Positions 1-8,345 of a stretch of DNA of 64,000 nt are shown piece by piece. Positions within the stretch are counted from its first letter, which is position 1, and each line of letters begins with the position of its first letter. The position numbers and the translations under genes were made by a program. The DNA lies in assembly GCF_007830295.1 (NCBI RefSeq), contig NZ_VLKC01000001.1, positions 205,773-269,772 on the forward strand, in the 5' to 3' direction. Source of the stretch: Sporomusa sp. KB1. Lineage in GTDB: Bacteria > Bacillota > Negativicutes > Sporomusales > Sporomusaceae. Under the pieces are notes generated by a model. The model was not told the origin of the DNA and did no database searches. It saw nothing but the letters and a program-made list of their open reading frames with translations.

Positions 1-630
1 GCCTTTTTGAGCATCGTCAGAAAGAAAATGCAGATGATAACCGGCGGCATTGGTATTACCCATATATGCTGGCAGCCAAAAGCCTACTAATCGGCCTGAT
101 ACATTAGCGTATTCAAAAACGCTCTGTTCGCTAACTGCAGCTGAAAGCAGTGGATAGGGCGGCTCATAGGGGCCAACACTGCGCACTTTGATGGATTTGA
201 AAGTCCCTTTAATAATAATTGCATAAGGTAAATCATTACGTTTGCGAAGTTGGTCAAGTTCCTTCTTCAGTAAATCCAGGCTAAGCTCCGTAGCTTCAAT
301 CGTTTTCGTTATATCGGCAGAAAAATATTTTACTGCGTAAAACGGAGTTTGAACATTATCATTTTCAACAGTGACCTTACCATCCCTCGCCGCCTTATAA
401 ACTTTTCCATCTAATACAATCATTTCGCCATCAAGGCCGGCAAAAGTTCCTAATCCCATAGTTCCCTGTTGCTTTATTTTTCCAACAGTGGCTACGCCAT
501 CATAATTTCCAGCGAGAAGCGCCTCAATTGTCGCTCCTTGATAGATGGTTTCTTTATCTACCGCAGGATTGGCCAAAGCCAGCGAACTGCCTAATACAAT
601 AAAGCATAACATTAAAATTATTTTTTTCAT
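1..630 (-). CDS. budA: Alpha-acetolactate decarboxylase, exported form (partial, C terminus beyond window)
   Basis: Converts 2-acetolactate to acetoin. The frame is open from the ATG at 628-630 to the left edge (210 codons visible), so the C terminus is missing. A GGAGGG ribosome site lies upstream of the start. The N terminus (MKKIILMLCFIVLGSSLALA) is a clear signal peptide, so the enzyme is probably periplasmic rather than cytosolic. Family signatures are GTFAGLDGEMIVLDG near residue 60 and GYHLHFLSDD near residue 200; the His-x-His of the latter belongs to the metal site of this family. No acetolactate synthase gene lies beside it in the window. Family assignment rests on recognised motifs; the periplasmic location is inferred from the leader. 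Confidence 0.88.
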   Translation of the reverse strand, partial: MKKIILMLCFIVLGSSLALANPAVDKETIYQGATIEALLAGNYDGVATVGKIKQQGTMGLGTFAGLDGEMIVLDGKVYKAARDGKVTVENDNVQTPFYAVKYFSADITKTIEATELSLDLLKKELDQLRKRNDLPYAIIIKGTFKSIKVRSVGPYEPPYPLLSAAVSEQSVFEYANVSGRLVGFWLPAYMGNTNAAGYHLHFLSDDAQKG

Positions 631-809
631 CGACACAAGCCCTCCACCAATTTAGTATCTTCCACTTGTTAAAGCCTGCAGGTACTGTACTCCTTTCTAC
701 CTTATAACGTTAATTATACCATTATATTCTAACTATTTACACTGTCAAAATCCTTTTTTCTCCATATACACACTAACCAATTCTCATTTCCTGGCTCTAT
801 CCAATGCCA

Positions 810-1313
810 TCAAACCTTATTACGTTCGTCTGGTTTCGCCAAGCCTAGGTTAATATGGCAGTACCCTCCCGGGGTCTTTTCCAGATATCTTTGATGATAT
901 TCCTCTGCCGGGAAAAAGCGTCCCACCGCTTCAACTTCTACTACAATTGGCTCAGGATAATGCGGTTGCATTTTATTTATAAAATTGCTGATTACTGCCT
1001 TGTCTTCCGCCTCTGCGTAGTACGCACCTGTCCGATACTGTGTACCTTGATCAGGCCCTTGGCGATTTAGCGTAGTCGGATCAATAATCCGAAAAAAATG
1101 TTCTAATAATTTCGGTAAGGACAAGCTCCTTTCATCATAAGTAACTTCACAGACCTCAGTATAGCCTGTGGTTCCTGTGCATACCTGCTGATATGTGGGC
1201 CGGTCTGTAGTGCCTTGTCCATAGCCTACTTTTGTATTTAGAACCCCATTGAGTTGCATAAAGTAAGCTTCCACGCCCCAGAAACAACCTCCTGCAAGCC
1301 ATATCTTCTTCAT
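810..1313 (-). CDS. msrA: Peptide methionine-S-sulfoxide reductase MsrA
   Basis: Reduces methionine S-sulfoxide in proteins. The catalytic motif GCFWG is at residues 9-13 of a 167-residue product, a normal length for stand-alone MsrA. The motifs GYTEVCEVTYD and DPTTLNRQGPDQGTQYRT are typical of the family. An earlier in-frame codon at 1346 exists, but the ATG at 1311-1313 has a proper AGGAGGG site about 10 bases upstream and gives the standard N terminus MKKIWLAGGCFWG. No signal peptide, so cytosolic. Single gene; no MsrB domain is fused or adjacent. Confidence 0.95.
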   Translation of the reverse strand: MKKIWLAGGCFWGVEAYFMQLNGVLNTKVGYGQGTTDRPTYQQVCTGTTGYTEVCEVTYDERSLSLPKLLEHFFRIIDPTTLNRQGPDQGTQYRTGAYYAEAEDKAVISNFINKMQPHYPEPIVVEVEAVGRFFPAEEYHQRYLEKTPGGYCHINLGLAKPDERNKV

Positions 1314-1438
1314 AACGAGCAGCCCTCCTAATTGAATGAAGTTCACTTTATCTTTTATGCTTCCCTATTTTTAATAAACTACTTACCATCGTGCTAAACG
1401 TTCCATGGCGCAGAGAGGAATTATTGGGAAATTTTATT

Positions 1439-1714
1439 TTATGGTGTCTCACTCTTAATAGCATCTATTTGTTTTTGCATTTCCTGGATCTGTTTTTTGA
1501 TTTCTAAACTATCCTTATTTTCATTTTTCTTCTCTTGCAAGGAACTGAGATATTCTCCTTGCGAAGCTATAACTAAGATAATGCAACCGATTCCAACAAT
1601 AAAATTTCCAAGAACATTTTGCTCGTCAGGTGTTTTATCATGAGCTATAACTGTTCCCAAAACCGCGGAAATTAGCCCAAGCTCATTTGCTCCGATATCT
1701 TTAAATTCAGACAC
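1439..1714 (-). CDS. Small membrane-anchored protein with coiled-coil tail, unknown function
   Basis: A 91-residue protein starting at GTG with a GAGGTG ribosome site. It has one or two hydrophobic segments (roughly residues 12-24 and 35-52) followed by a charged, Lys/Glu/Gln-rich tail (about 58-88) that looks like a short coiled coil. I do not recognise a characterised family. It stands alone between msrA and a TctC-like locus on the opposite strand. The clear ribosome site and protein-like composition support a real gene; no function is proposed. Confidence 0.6.
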   Translation of the reverse strand: MSEFKDIGANELGLISAVLGTVIAHDKTPDEQNVLGNFIVGIGCIILVIASQGEYLSSLQEKKNENKDSLEIKKQIQEMQKQIDAIKSETP

Positions 1715-1918
1715 TATGTTTTCACCTCAGTTTAAATATATGATAAGAAATAGTACTTATTCGATTCGTCTACTAGAGCATCTCTTATTACTCTGAACTA
1801 CGCCAATACCTTCCTATACGGATTTGCGAGTTAATAGCATATTCATAGTCCTACTTGTATCAATTAGACAACTAAAACTGACTTACCTGGCTCTGGTAGA
1901 AAACAGAATTAGTAAATA

Positions 1919-1948
1919 TTGACACAAAATAGAATAAAATGGTAAAAT
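1919..1948 (+). promoter_or_regulatory. Sigma-A type promoter upstream of the TctC-like genes
   Basis: TTGACA at 1919-1924 and TAAAAT at 1943-1948 with an 18-base spacer, about 40 bases before the first coding remnant at 1990. Confidence 0.6.
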
Positions 1949-1989
1949 ATAGATGAATTTAAGCGTACCAAATTAAAACGGGAGTCAAG

Positions 1990-2245
1990 ATGAGTGTGGA
2001 TTTACTGGCGCGGGCATGGCAAAGTCAGCGATAAATTTTATTGGTCAGCCACTTGTTGTTACGAATACATCAGGCGGGGCGGCTACTATCGCTGGAGTGA
2101 GCTTGCCGAGGCCAATGCGGATGGCTATACTATTGGTATTTTGGACCGCAAGCTTTTAGTCAAGTGGATGGCCGATAATGCTCGATTTACGAAAATCGTA
2201 AAAGATACTGGAATTGCCAGGCGTATAGCGACGCATAAGAACTGA
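1990..2245 (+). pseudogene. Broken TctC/Bug-family solute-binding protein fragment
   Basis: Two reading frames together encode a recognisable TctC segment. The frame through 2004 reads TGAGMAKSAINFIGQPLVV and then TNTSGGAATIAGV. From about 2095 the protein continues in another frame as ELAEANADGYTIGILDRKL. This matches the family pattern GQPxVVxNxxGxxGxxxxxxLAxAxPDGYT, which the next gene also has (HLGQPLIVANIPG..LADTNPDGYTI). A short frame starting at ATG 1990 behind a GGGAG site gives 14 codons in yet another frame. The remnant covers only about 80 of some 320 residues, so it is a frameshifted and internally deleted paralogue of the following gene. Confidence 0.7.
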
Positions 2246-2269
2246 ATAAGATTTGGAGGCTATTTAACT

Positions 2270-3205
2270 ATGGAAGAAAAGTCGATATGTATTTCTGAAG
2301 TACCCTTCAAGCCAATTACAATAATTGTGCCTACTACTGCCGGTGGAAGCCCAGATTTGACGGTACGGCTTATGGAGAAAGCGGCAATCAAACATCTTGG
2401 ACAACCACTGATTGTCGCGAATATACCTGGTAAGGAAGCCACTGTGGATAAGAATAAGCTAGCTGATACCAATCCGGATGGCTACACTATCAGCGCAATT
2501 GCTACCGATATCGCTTTGCAGCCGCTCTATGGCTCGGTAGAATATTATTATTCGACAATGCTGGAACCACTTGCCCAGATTAGTTCTTTGCCGGTAGTAG
2601 CAGCGGTCCTGGCAGAAAATCCGTGGCAAAATATTAATGAATTAGTGAATTTCGCCAAAGAACATTCTGGGGAAATAAACTATGGCCACACGGGCATAGG
2701 CACGCCAAATCATGTTGTAGGCGAATTGTTTGCAAAAGAGGCAGGAATTACTATTACTCCGGTTCCATTTAATGAAGGATCAGAAGCAATTCAGGCTCTA
2801 GTTGACGGGCATATACAACTTGTGTTTACCGACCTTTCTCAAGTAAAGCACCTTGTAGAAAGCGGGAAAACCAAAGTGTTGTCCATTGCGACAGAACAAC
2901 GTCTGGCTGATCCTCTGTTCAAGGCTGTGCCGACTTTTAAGGAACAGGATCTAGCTGTAGTATTTAGTCTTTGGCTTGGAGTTGGAGCCCCGAAAGGGCT
3001 GTCGAAAGATGTGAAAGAGAAATTAGTCGAAAGAATTAAGCTAATCGCTCATGATGAGGTTATTAAAAAAGATTTGGGGAATCTTGGGATAACTATTGAA
3101 TACCTCGGATCACAAGAGTTTGATGAAAAGTGGAATAGTGAAACTGAGCACCTTCCAAAAGCAGTAAAAGAAACTGAAATTGCCGAACTTATAGCCGCGA
3201 AGTGA
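2270..3205 (+). CDS. TctC/Bug-family tricarboxylate-type solute-binding protein without signal peptide
   Basis: A 311-residue protein of the Bug/TctC family, the substrate-binding components of tripartite tricarboxylate transporters. Family features visible are ITIIVPTTAGGSPDLTVRLM near the N terminus, LGQPLIVANIPG near residue 45, NPDGYTI near 71, and INYGHTGIGTPNHVVGELF near residue 140. Start ATG 2270 has a GGAGG site 9 bases upstream. Unusually there is no signal peptide or lipobox; the protein begins almost directly with the first beta strand. No TctA or TctB membrane subunits are nearby. It may bind a ligand in the cytoplasm, or it may have lost its leader when the locus rearranged, since a broken paralogue lies just upstream. 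Confidence 0.8.
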   Translation: MEEKSICISEVPFKPITIIVPTTAGGSPDLTVRLMEKAAIKHLGQPLIVANIPGKEATVDKNKLADTNPDGYTISAIATDIALQPLYGSVEYYYSTMLEPLAQISSLPVVAAVLAENPWQNINELVNFAKEHSGEINYGHTGIGTPNHVVGELFAKEAGITITPVPFNEGSEAIQALVDGHIQLVFTDLSQVKHLVESGKTKVLSIATEQRLADPLFKAVPTFKEQDLAVVFSLWLGVGAPKGLSKDVKEKLVERIKLIAHDEVIKKDLGNLGITIEYLGSQEFDEKWNSETEHLPKAVKETEIAELIAAK

Positions 3206-3209
3206 ACGT

Positions 3210-3228
3210 GTTTCAGCATAGCTGAAAC
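3210..3228. repeat. 19-bp palindromic element, copy 1
   Basis: GTTTCAGCATAGCTGAAAC lies directly behind the stop codon of the TctC-like gene. The same 19 bases occur at 35708-35726 in the other orientation, also just behind a stop codon and with matching flanks (TGAACnTG before, ATnGGG after). It looks like a dispersed intergenic repeat. Confidence 0.7.
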
Positions 3229-3263
3229 ATGGGCAGAATTTATGTATAATATCTAAATAGCCT

Positions 3264-3315
3264 AATAGCTTAAATGGTGGCCATTTCGTGTGGTCACCAT
3301 TTTAAGCTATTTTTA
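3264..3315 (+). terminator. Rho-independent terminator after TctC-like gene
   Basis: Arms 3264-3283 and 3291-3311 (AATAGCTTAAATGGTGGCCA against its near-perfect complement), followed by a T-rich tail. Confidence 0.75.
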
Positions 3316-3631
3316 TCAAAAAGTTATTATAAGTTGTTTTAATTTCTCAGGTTACCGCTAGATAGGATAATTGGAGGTATAACCTATTTGTTAAGATTGT
3401 GTAAAGCTACCGTTAAGCTTTGGCAAAGCATCTTTCACCCGCCGCGCAAATTATGTTACTATCAAACCAAAAACTAGGAGTGGGCAACTATGAAGATACT
3501 TTGGCAAGCAATACTCACCTACTACACTACCTAACAGGAATTGCTAACCATTGCTCACCTCGTACCCGTATCATACTCTCTACTATTATTCGTAAATTTG
3601 GGCTATGAATTGTATTTTCGGAGGAATTATC
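3316..3631. other. Intergenic stretch without a supported gene
   Basis: Contains short open frames only. One of 62 codons at 3420-3608 begins with TTG and has no ribosome site. A 14-codon frame at 3490 (ATG after TAGGAGTG) has a good ribosome site but encodes only MKILWQAILTYYTT and could be a leader peptide. No family resemblance is seen. Confidence 0.4.
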
Positions 3632-5455
3632 TTGACTACATTTGCTTCTTATCGTACCAAAGTCCTTCATCTATATAAAACCGCAAATAAACAAACAAGT
3701 GAGATGAAGAGTTTCATGGAATTAAAGAATATTCTCGAACAAAGCGATATCCGGATAGTATTTCAGCCGGTAGTATCCTTAACAAATGCAGAAATCATCG
3801 GCTATGAAGCATTAAGCAGAGGTCCTAAAAACTCCATGCTGGAGCGGCCTGATGCCCTTTTTTCAACAGCGGCAAAATATGATCTTGTCTGGGAATTAGA
3901 GTATTTATGCCGTCGGGCAACCTTGGAAAAAGCAAAAGACCTTGCTCCTTCTAAGATGGTTTTTATAAATGTAGATCCCAAAATCATCAATGACCCTCGC
4001 TTTCAAAAAGGACAAACACAGGATATGCTCTGCCAATTTCAGGCTAACACCGGTAATATTATTTTTGAAATCACGGAAAAAACGGCGATTGATGATTACA
4101 AAGGCTTCTGCTGTATTCTGGACAATTATACAAGTCAAGGCTATAAAATAGCCATCGATGATACCGGCTCAGGGTACTCAGGCCTTAGAACCCTAGCCGA
4201 GATCCGCCCTAATTTTATAAAGGTAGATATGGAATTAGTGCGCGATATTGACAAAGATAACCTCAAACAAGCCATGCTAAAGGCGTTATACGACTTCTCT
4301 GTAAGCACAAATAGCAAAATTATTGCCGAGGGAATTGAAACACAGGATGAATTAGCTGCTTTAATCAGTATTGGTATTCCGTACGGGCAGGGTTTTTTGT
4401 TGCAAAAACCACTACCGGAATTCAGTGAGATTCCCGGCTCAATTAAACAAATCATCGTAGAACTAAATAAGCGCAAAAAACGCGAGCTTTATCATACTTC
4501 CATGACGCTGCCGGTCGGAGAAATCGCCCAGCAGGAGCAAGCTTTCCCCTCTTCAACAGTCGGTAATGTAGCACTTGATTATTTTAGCCAACACCCTGCC
4601 TGCCAGGGAATTACCATTGTTGATAATGAGCGTCCAGTCGGGCTGCTGATGAAAAGTAAATTTTTAGCTAACCTGGCTACACAATATGGTATTGCGCTCT
4701 ATATGAATAGATCGATTCGCGCCCATATGGATAAAAATCCGCTAATTGTCGCTTATGATACGCCAATAGAGGTGGTTTCAAAATCAGCTTTATCACGCAA
4801 AGACGATGATATCTATGACTATATAATAATAACCAAGCAAGACAAATACTTTGGTACTGTCACTATAAAAAAAATCCTGGAAAAAACCACACAATTAGAA
4901 CTTAACCGCGCAAAACATGCGAACCCGCTGACAGGATTACCCGGCAACTTAATTATTGAAGGAGAATTAGATAAACTCCTTAAGGAAAATTCGGGCAACT
5001 ATGCCGTATTGTATTTTGACCTGGATAATTTTAAGGCCTACAATGACGTCTATGGGTTTGAACGCGGCGATAAAGTGATCTGCTTTACCGCCGAAGTCAT
5101 ACAACAGGATTTACATAGCTATTACAATAGAGAATCCTTTCTGGGACATATCGGCGGTGATGATTTCATTGCTATAACCCGCGGTAATGATGTCACAGAG
5201 CTATGTGAGCGCATAATTTCTGATTTTAATCGTCATATTGTAGAATACTATAACCACGAAGACTGTAATAGAGGCTATATATGCACCAAAAACAGGCATG
5301 GTATACATGAAGACTTTCCTATTATGTCTTTGTCTATCGCAGTTGTTACTGACAAACAGAGGAATTATGCAAATATCCTCGAAATAGTAGAAACCGCAAG
5401 CCAACTGAAGAAGCAATGCAAACTTAATTGGCAAAGTTGTTATTGTATCAAATAA
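3632..5455 (+). CDS. EAL-CBS-GGDEF cyclic-di-GMP signalling protein
   Basis: About 607 residues in three modules. The EAL phosphodiesterase domain (roughly 30-280) carries QPVVSL, the EALSRG motif and DDTGSGYSGL, typical of a catalytic EAL domain. A CBS pair (about 300-430) follows, which commonly binds adenine nucleotides. The GGDEF domain (about 435-600) has the signature as GGDDF with YFDLDNFKAYND upstream; GGDDF is an uncommon variant that may still be active or may bind GTP to control the EAL domain. I chose TTG 3632 because GGAGGA sits 6 bases before it; ATG 3605 lacks a ribosome site, and ATG 3704 would begin closer to the domain. No membrane segment. It stands alone. Confidence 0.88.
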   Translation: MTTFASYRTKVLHLYKTANKQTSEMKSFMELKNILEQSDIRIVFQPVVSLTNAEIIGYEALSRGPKNSMLERPDALFSTAAKYDLVWELEYLCRRATLEKAKDLAPSKMVFINVDPKIINDPRFQKGQTQDMLCQFQANTGNIIFEITEKTAIDDYKGFCCILDNYTSQGYKIAIDDTGSGYSGLRTLAEIRPNFIKVDMELVRDIDKDNLKQAMLKALYDFSVSTNSKIIAEGIETQDELAALISIGIPYGQGFLLQKPLPEFSEIPGSIKQIIVELNKRKKRELYHTSMTLPVGEIAQQEQAFPSSTVGNVALDYFSQHPACQGITIVDNERPVGLLMKSKFLANLATQYGIALYMNRSIRAHMDKNPLIVAYDTPIEVVSKSALSRKDDDIYDYIIITKQDKYFGTVTIKKILEKTTQLELNRAKHANPLTGLPGNLIIEGELDKLLKENSGNYAVLYFDLDNFKAYNDVYGFERGDKVICFTAEVIQQDLHSYYNRESFLGHIGGDDFIAITRGNDVTELCERIISDFNRHIVEYYNHEDCNRGYICTKNRHGIHEDFPIMSLSIAVVTDKQRNYANILEIVETASQLKKQCKLNWQSCYCIK

Positions 5456-5474
5456 AGCTACTCTCTTATCGGTG

Positions 5475-5528
5475 TTAACAAAGACTTAACAGTAAATTAA
5501 CCAAAACTATCCAGCAGCTACTTATAAT
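5475..5528 (+). promoter_or_regulatory. Pho box and promoter of the alkaline phosphatase gene
   Basis: Three direct hexamers TTAACA (5475-5480), TTAACA (5486-5491) and TTAACC (5497-5502), each separated by 5 bases (11-bp period). A -10 TATAAT lies at 5523-5528, 20 bases after the last hexamer. This is the PhoP-binding arrangement known from Bacillus Pho promoters. The promoter at 8254-8307 has the same geometry. Confidence 0.85.
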
Positions 5529-5565
5529 GGACATGTACATAATCAAATTCAAAGGAGGTAACAAA

Positions 5566-7050
5566 ATGAACAGGAAAATCAAATGGTTTAGCTTGTCTGC
5601 TGTAATTATTGCTCTAATTGCTGTTATGCTTGTATCTGCTTTCCCGCAGCAGCAGACAGCTAGCGCCGGTGTCAGCAATGGGTACACCGGCAAGCAGGCC
5701 AAGTATGTATTCTTCTTTATTGGTGACGGCATGGGCATGCCGCAAATAAATGCTGCTGAAATTTTTAAAGGTACGCTCGAAAGCGATAATAAGATGCACA
5801 AAGGCAAGCTCGGTTTTACCGCATTCCCGCATCAGGGTATGCAGACCACGCATTCGAACAACACCTTTATCACCGAATCAGCAGCAGCCGGAACAGCTTT
5901 AGCTACCGGACAAAAAACCAACAACGACATTCTTGGCATGGATGCCACAAAAACTGTAAAGCTTAAAACCATGGCTGAACTGGCCAAAGAAAAGGGTATG
6001 AAGGTCGGCATTGTATCCAATGTATCCATTGACCATGCTACACCGGGCGCATTCTACGCCCATGAGCCTACCCGCAAGAACTATTATGAAATTGGCCTGG
6101 CACTGGCTAACAGTGGCTTCGATTATTTTGCCGGGGGTGGTCTATTAGCCCCTACCGGTCCCAAAAAAGATAAAACAAGTGTATTTGAGATTGCAAAAAA
6201 TAATGGCTATAAACTGGTTACTACGCAAGCAGAATTTAACAACCTGAGCAAACAGGACGGCAAGGTATTCGCCATTGCTCCAGAACTGGCTGCTGAAGCC
6301 GCAATGCCTTATGATATTGACCGCAATCCCAACCAAGTTACCTTGGCTGATTTTACCAAAAAAGGTATCGAGCTGTTGGACAACTCTCAGGGCTTCTTTA
6401 TGATGGTAGAAGGCGGCAAAATTGACTGGTCCTGTCATGCCAATGATGCGGCAACAACGGTTCGCGATGTACTTGCCTTTGATGACGCAATTAACGAGGC
6501 TCTCAAATTCTATGCCAAACATCCTAATGAAACGCTCATTATCGTGACTGGCGACCATGAAACCGGTGGTATGACAATTGGTTTTGCCGGTACAGACTAT
6601 GAAACCTTTTTCAGCAAAATCGATAAACAAGCCACTTCCTTTGAAGCCTTTGACAAAAAAATCAAAACCTATCGGGCAACCGTCGATGCACAGTATGCCA
6701 GCCTGAATGACTGGCTGCCTATTCTTGCGGACGAGTTCGGTTTGACTGATTTGACAGAATATGATAAAACCCGCCTGAGCGCTGCCTTGGCTGCCAGCAT
6801 GGTTGATCCGAAAAAGCGGGTCAAAGATCCCAACACTGCTTTGCTCTATGGTACCTATGAACCATTTAGTGTTACAATTACCCACATACTCAACCAAAAG
6901 GCCGGTATCGGCTGGACGACTTACGCCCATACCGGTGTAGCTATACCCGTATTTGCACAAGGCATTGGCGGCGAACTATTCCAGGGCTACTATGATAATA
7001 CCGATATCGCCAAAAAAACCATGAACATTATGGGTGTAAAACAACAATAA
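5566..7050 (+). CDS. phoA: Alkaline phosphatase, exported
   Basis: Hydrolyses phosphate monoesters outside the cytoplasm to release phosphate. The 494-residue product starts at ATG 5566 behind a perfect AAAGGAGG site. Its signal peptide (MNRKIKWFSLSAVIIALIAV and following to about residue 30) ends near TASAG. Core motifs are FFIGDGMGMPQ, the catalytic-serine segment TESAAAGTALATG, DHATPGAFYAH, the metal-binding GGKIDWSCHAND, TGDHETGGM and a C-terminal YAHTGVAIPVFAQG. Nothing essential looks missing. A Pho box precedes it, so expression should rise on phosphate starvation. A strong hairpin closes the unit. Confidence 0.95.
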   Translation: MNRKIKWFSLSAVIIALIAVMLVSAFPQQQTASAGVSNGYTGKQAKYVFFFIGDGMGMPQINAAEIFKGTLESDNKMHKGKLGFTAFPHQGMQTTHSNNTFITESAAAGTALATGQKTNNDILGMDATKTVKLKTMAELAKEKGMKVGIVSNVSIDHATPGAFYAHEPTRKNYYEIGLALANSGFDYFAGGGLLAPTGPKKDKTSVFEIAKNNGYKLVTTQAEFNNLSKQDGKVFAIAPELAAEAAMPYDIDRNPNQVTLADFTKKGIELLDNSQGFFMMVEGGKIDWSCHANDAATTVRDVLAFDDAINEALKFYAKHPNETLIIVTGDHETGGMTIGFAGTDYETFFSKIDKQATSFEAFDKKIKTYRATVDAQYASLNDWLPILADEFGLTDLTEYDKTRLSAALAASMVDPKKRVKDPNTALLYGTYEPFSVTITHILNQKAGIGWTTYAHTGVAIPVFAQGIGGELFQGYYDNTDIAKKTMNIMGVKQQ

Positions 7051-7067
7051 AAAAACTGCAGTAAACC

Positions 7068-7110
7068 TTTAGGCCAACCGGGCGGAGTATCCCCGCCCGG
7101 TTGGCCTAAA
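7068..7110. terminator. Perfect 18-bp hairpin after phoA
   Basis: Arms 7068-7085 and 7093-7110 (TTTAGGCCAACCGGGCGG and its exact complement), 7-base loop. No T run follows on the plus strand, so it may be a factor-assisted terminator or a 3'-end stabiliser. Confidence 0.65.
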
Positions 7111-7133
7111 CTAGGTAAGAAAGGATGCCTGTT

Positions 7134-8246
7134 ATGCCTTATTCCCGGAATACAGATAAACCCTTTGTGCTCGTTATCGCAATACTCTGTATCCTATTGT
7201 ATTTCCTGCCAACCGGGTTTCCGACACAAGACGACGATTATATTCGCAGTAAAGCCAGGGTAACTGCGGTCGATAACCAAGCCATACATCAGCGTGGCGT
7301 TGTCCAGACCGGAGTGCAAGCGGTAACCTTGCAGGTTGTGGGAGGTGAGTTTGCCGGTCAGGAAATCCAGGCCACCAATACACTGTTTGGAAAGCTGGAA
7401 TTGGACAAAGTGTTTCAGCCTGGTGATACCGCCTTAGTCGTTATCAAGGGACAAGACGGCCGGATTATCGCGGCTAATTTAATTGATCACTATCGGGTTG
7501 ATAAGGAAATGCTCCTGTTTGGTCTATTTATACTTGTGCTGTTTTGGTTTGCCCGCTGGACTGGCGTAAAAGCCGTACTTTCCTTTGTTTTTACCATCCT
7601 GGTTTTATGGAAGGTACTCTGGCCGCTGTTTCTGAAAGGCTGGGACCCCATTATTCTTTCATTACTAGTTATTTGTGTTATTGTCGGCTGTGTTACTTTT
7701 TTGGTAACAGGGCTTGGCCGTACCGGCTTAGTTTCTTTTCTGGGAACCATGTGCGGTGCAATTGCCGCTTGTTTGCTGGCTATTTTGTTTGGCCAACTAT
7801 TTAAAGTGCATGGCGCGGTTATTCCGTTTGCCGAAACCTTACTGCATGTTGGGTTTAGTCATCTTGATCTTACTAAAATTTTCCTAGCCGGGATCTTTGT
7901 GGCCTCTTCAGGAGCCATGATGGATGTTGCGGTTGATATTGCAGTAGCCGTTACTGAGCTTGTTGATAAAAATCCATCAATCACCCGCAAAGCGGCAGTT
8001 GCATCTGGCATGAATGTTGGCCGGGCAGTTGTCGGTACAATGACAACAACCTTATTACTGGCATACTCTGGTTCTTTTACCGCCCTTATGATGGTATTTA
8101 TGGCTCAGGGTACGCCGGTAATTAATATATTGAACCTGACCTATATCGCCGCAGAGATCCTCCATACCCTTGTTGGTAGTTTTGGTGTTGTACTTGTTGC
8201 ACCCTTTACAGCATGGCTGGCTGGATGGCTGCTGATTAGACAGTAA
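7134..8246 (+). CDS. YibE/F family multi-pass membrane protein
   Basis: A 370-residue integral membrane protein of the YibE/F family (transport role suspected, substrate unknown). It has an N-terminal transmembrane anchor (about 10-28), an extracytoplasmic beta-rich segment of roughly 100 residues, and then about seven transmembrane helices. The recognisable family core is GIFVASSGAMMDVAVDIA near residue 260, followed by SGMNVGRAVVGTMTTTLLLAY. ATG 7134 is chosen over ATG 7125 because AAGGA stands 8 bases before the former and overlaps the latter. It lies between two Pho-box genes but has no Pho box of its own visible. Confidence 0.85.
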   Translation: MPYSRNTDKPFVLVIAILCILLYFLPTGFPTQDDDYIRSKARVTAVDNQAIHQRGVVQTGVQAVTLQVVGGEFAGQEIQATNTLFGKLELDKVFQPGDTALVVIKGQDGRIIAANLIDHYRVDKEMLLFGLFILVLFWFARWTGVKAVLSFVFTILVLWKVLWPLFLKGWDPIILSLLVICVIVGCVTFLVTGLGRTGLVSFLGTMCGAIAACLLAILFGQLFKVHGAVIPFAETLLHVGFSHLDLTKIFLAGIFVASSGAMMDVAVDIAVAVTELVDKNPSITRKAAVASGMNVGRAVVGTMTTTLLLAYSGSFTALMMVFMAQGTPVINILNLTYIAAEILHTLVGSFGVVLVAPFTAWLAGWLLIRQ

Positions 8247-8253
8247 TGCACTT

Positions 8254-8307
8254 TTAACTAAACGATAACATACATTTAACAGCATCTCTCATTCAATTTG
8301 TTACAAT
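8254..8307 (+). promoter_or_regulatory. Second Pho box and promoter, upstream of glycosyltransferase and phospholipase C
   Basis: Hexamers TTAACT (8254-8259), ATAACA (8265-8270) and TTAACA (8276-8281) with 5-base gaps, then -10 TACAAT at 8302-8307. The distance from last hexamer to -10 is 20 bases, exactly as at the phoA promoter. Confidence 0.82.
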
Positions 8308-8345
8308 GCTTCTAGAGCCTTACTTTAATCTAAGGGGTGAGTGCT

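Noticed and set aside
3420-3608. 62-codon plus-strand open frame
   Set aside because: TTG start, no ribosome site, no family resemblance; its end merely overlaps the next gene by chance.
6145-6960. 271-codon minus-strand frame opposite phoA
   Set aside because: Lies entirely antisense to a secure alkaline phosphatase gene; no ribosome site or recognisable protein.
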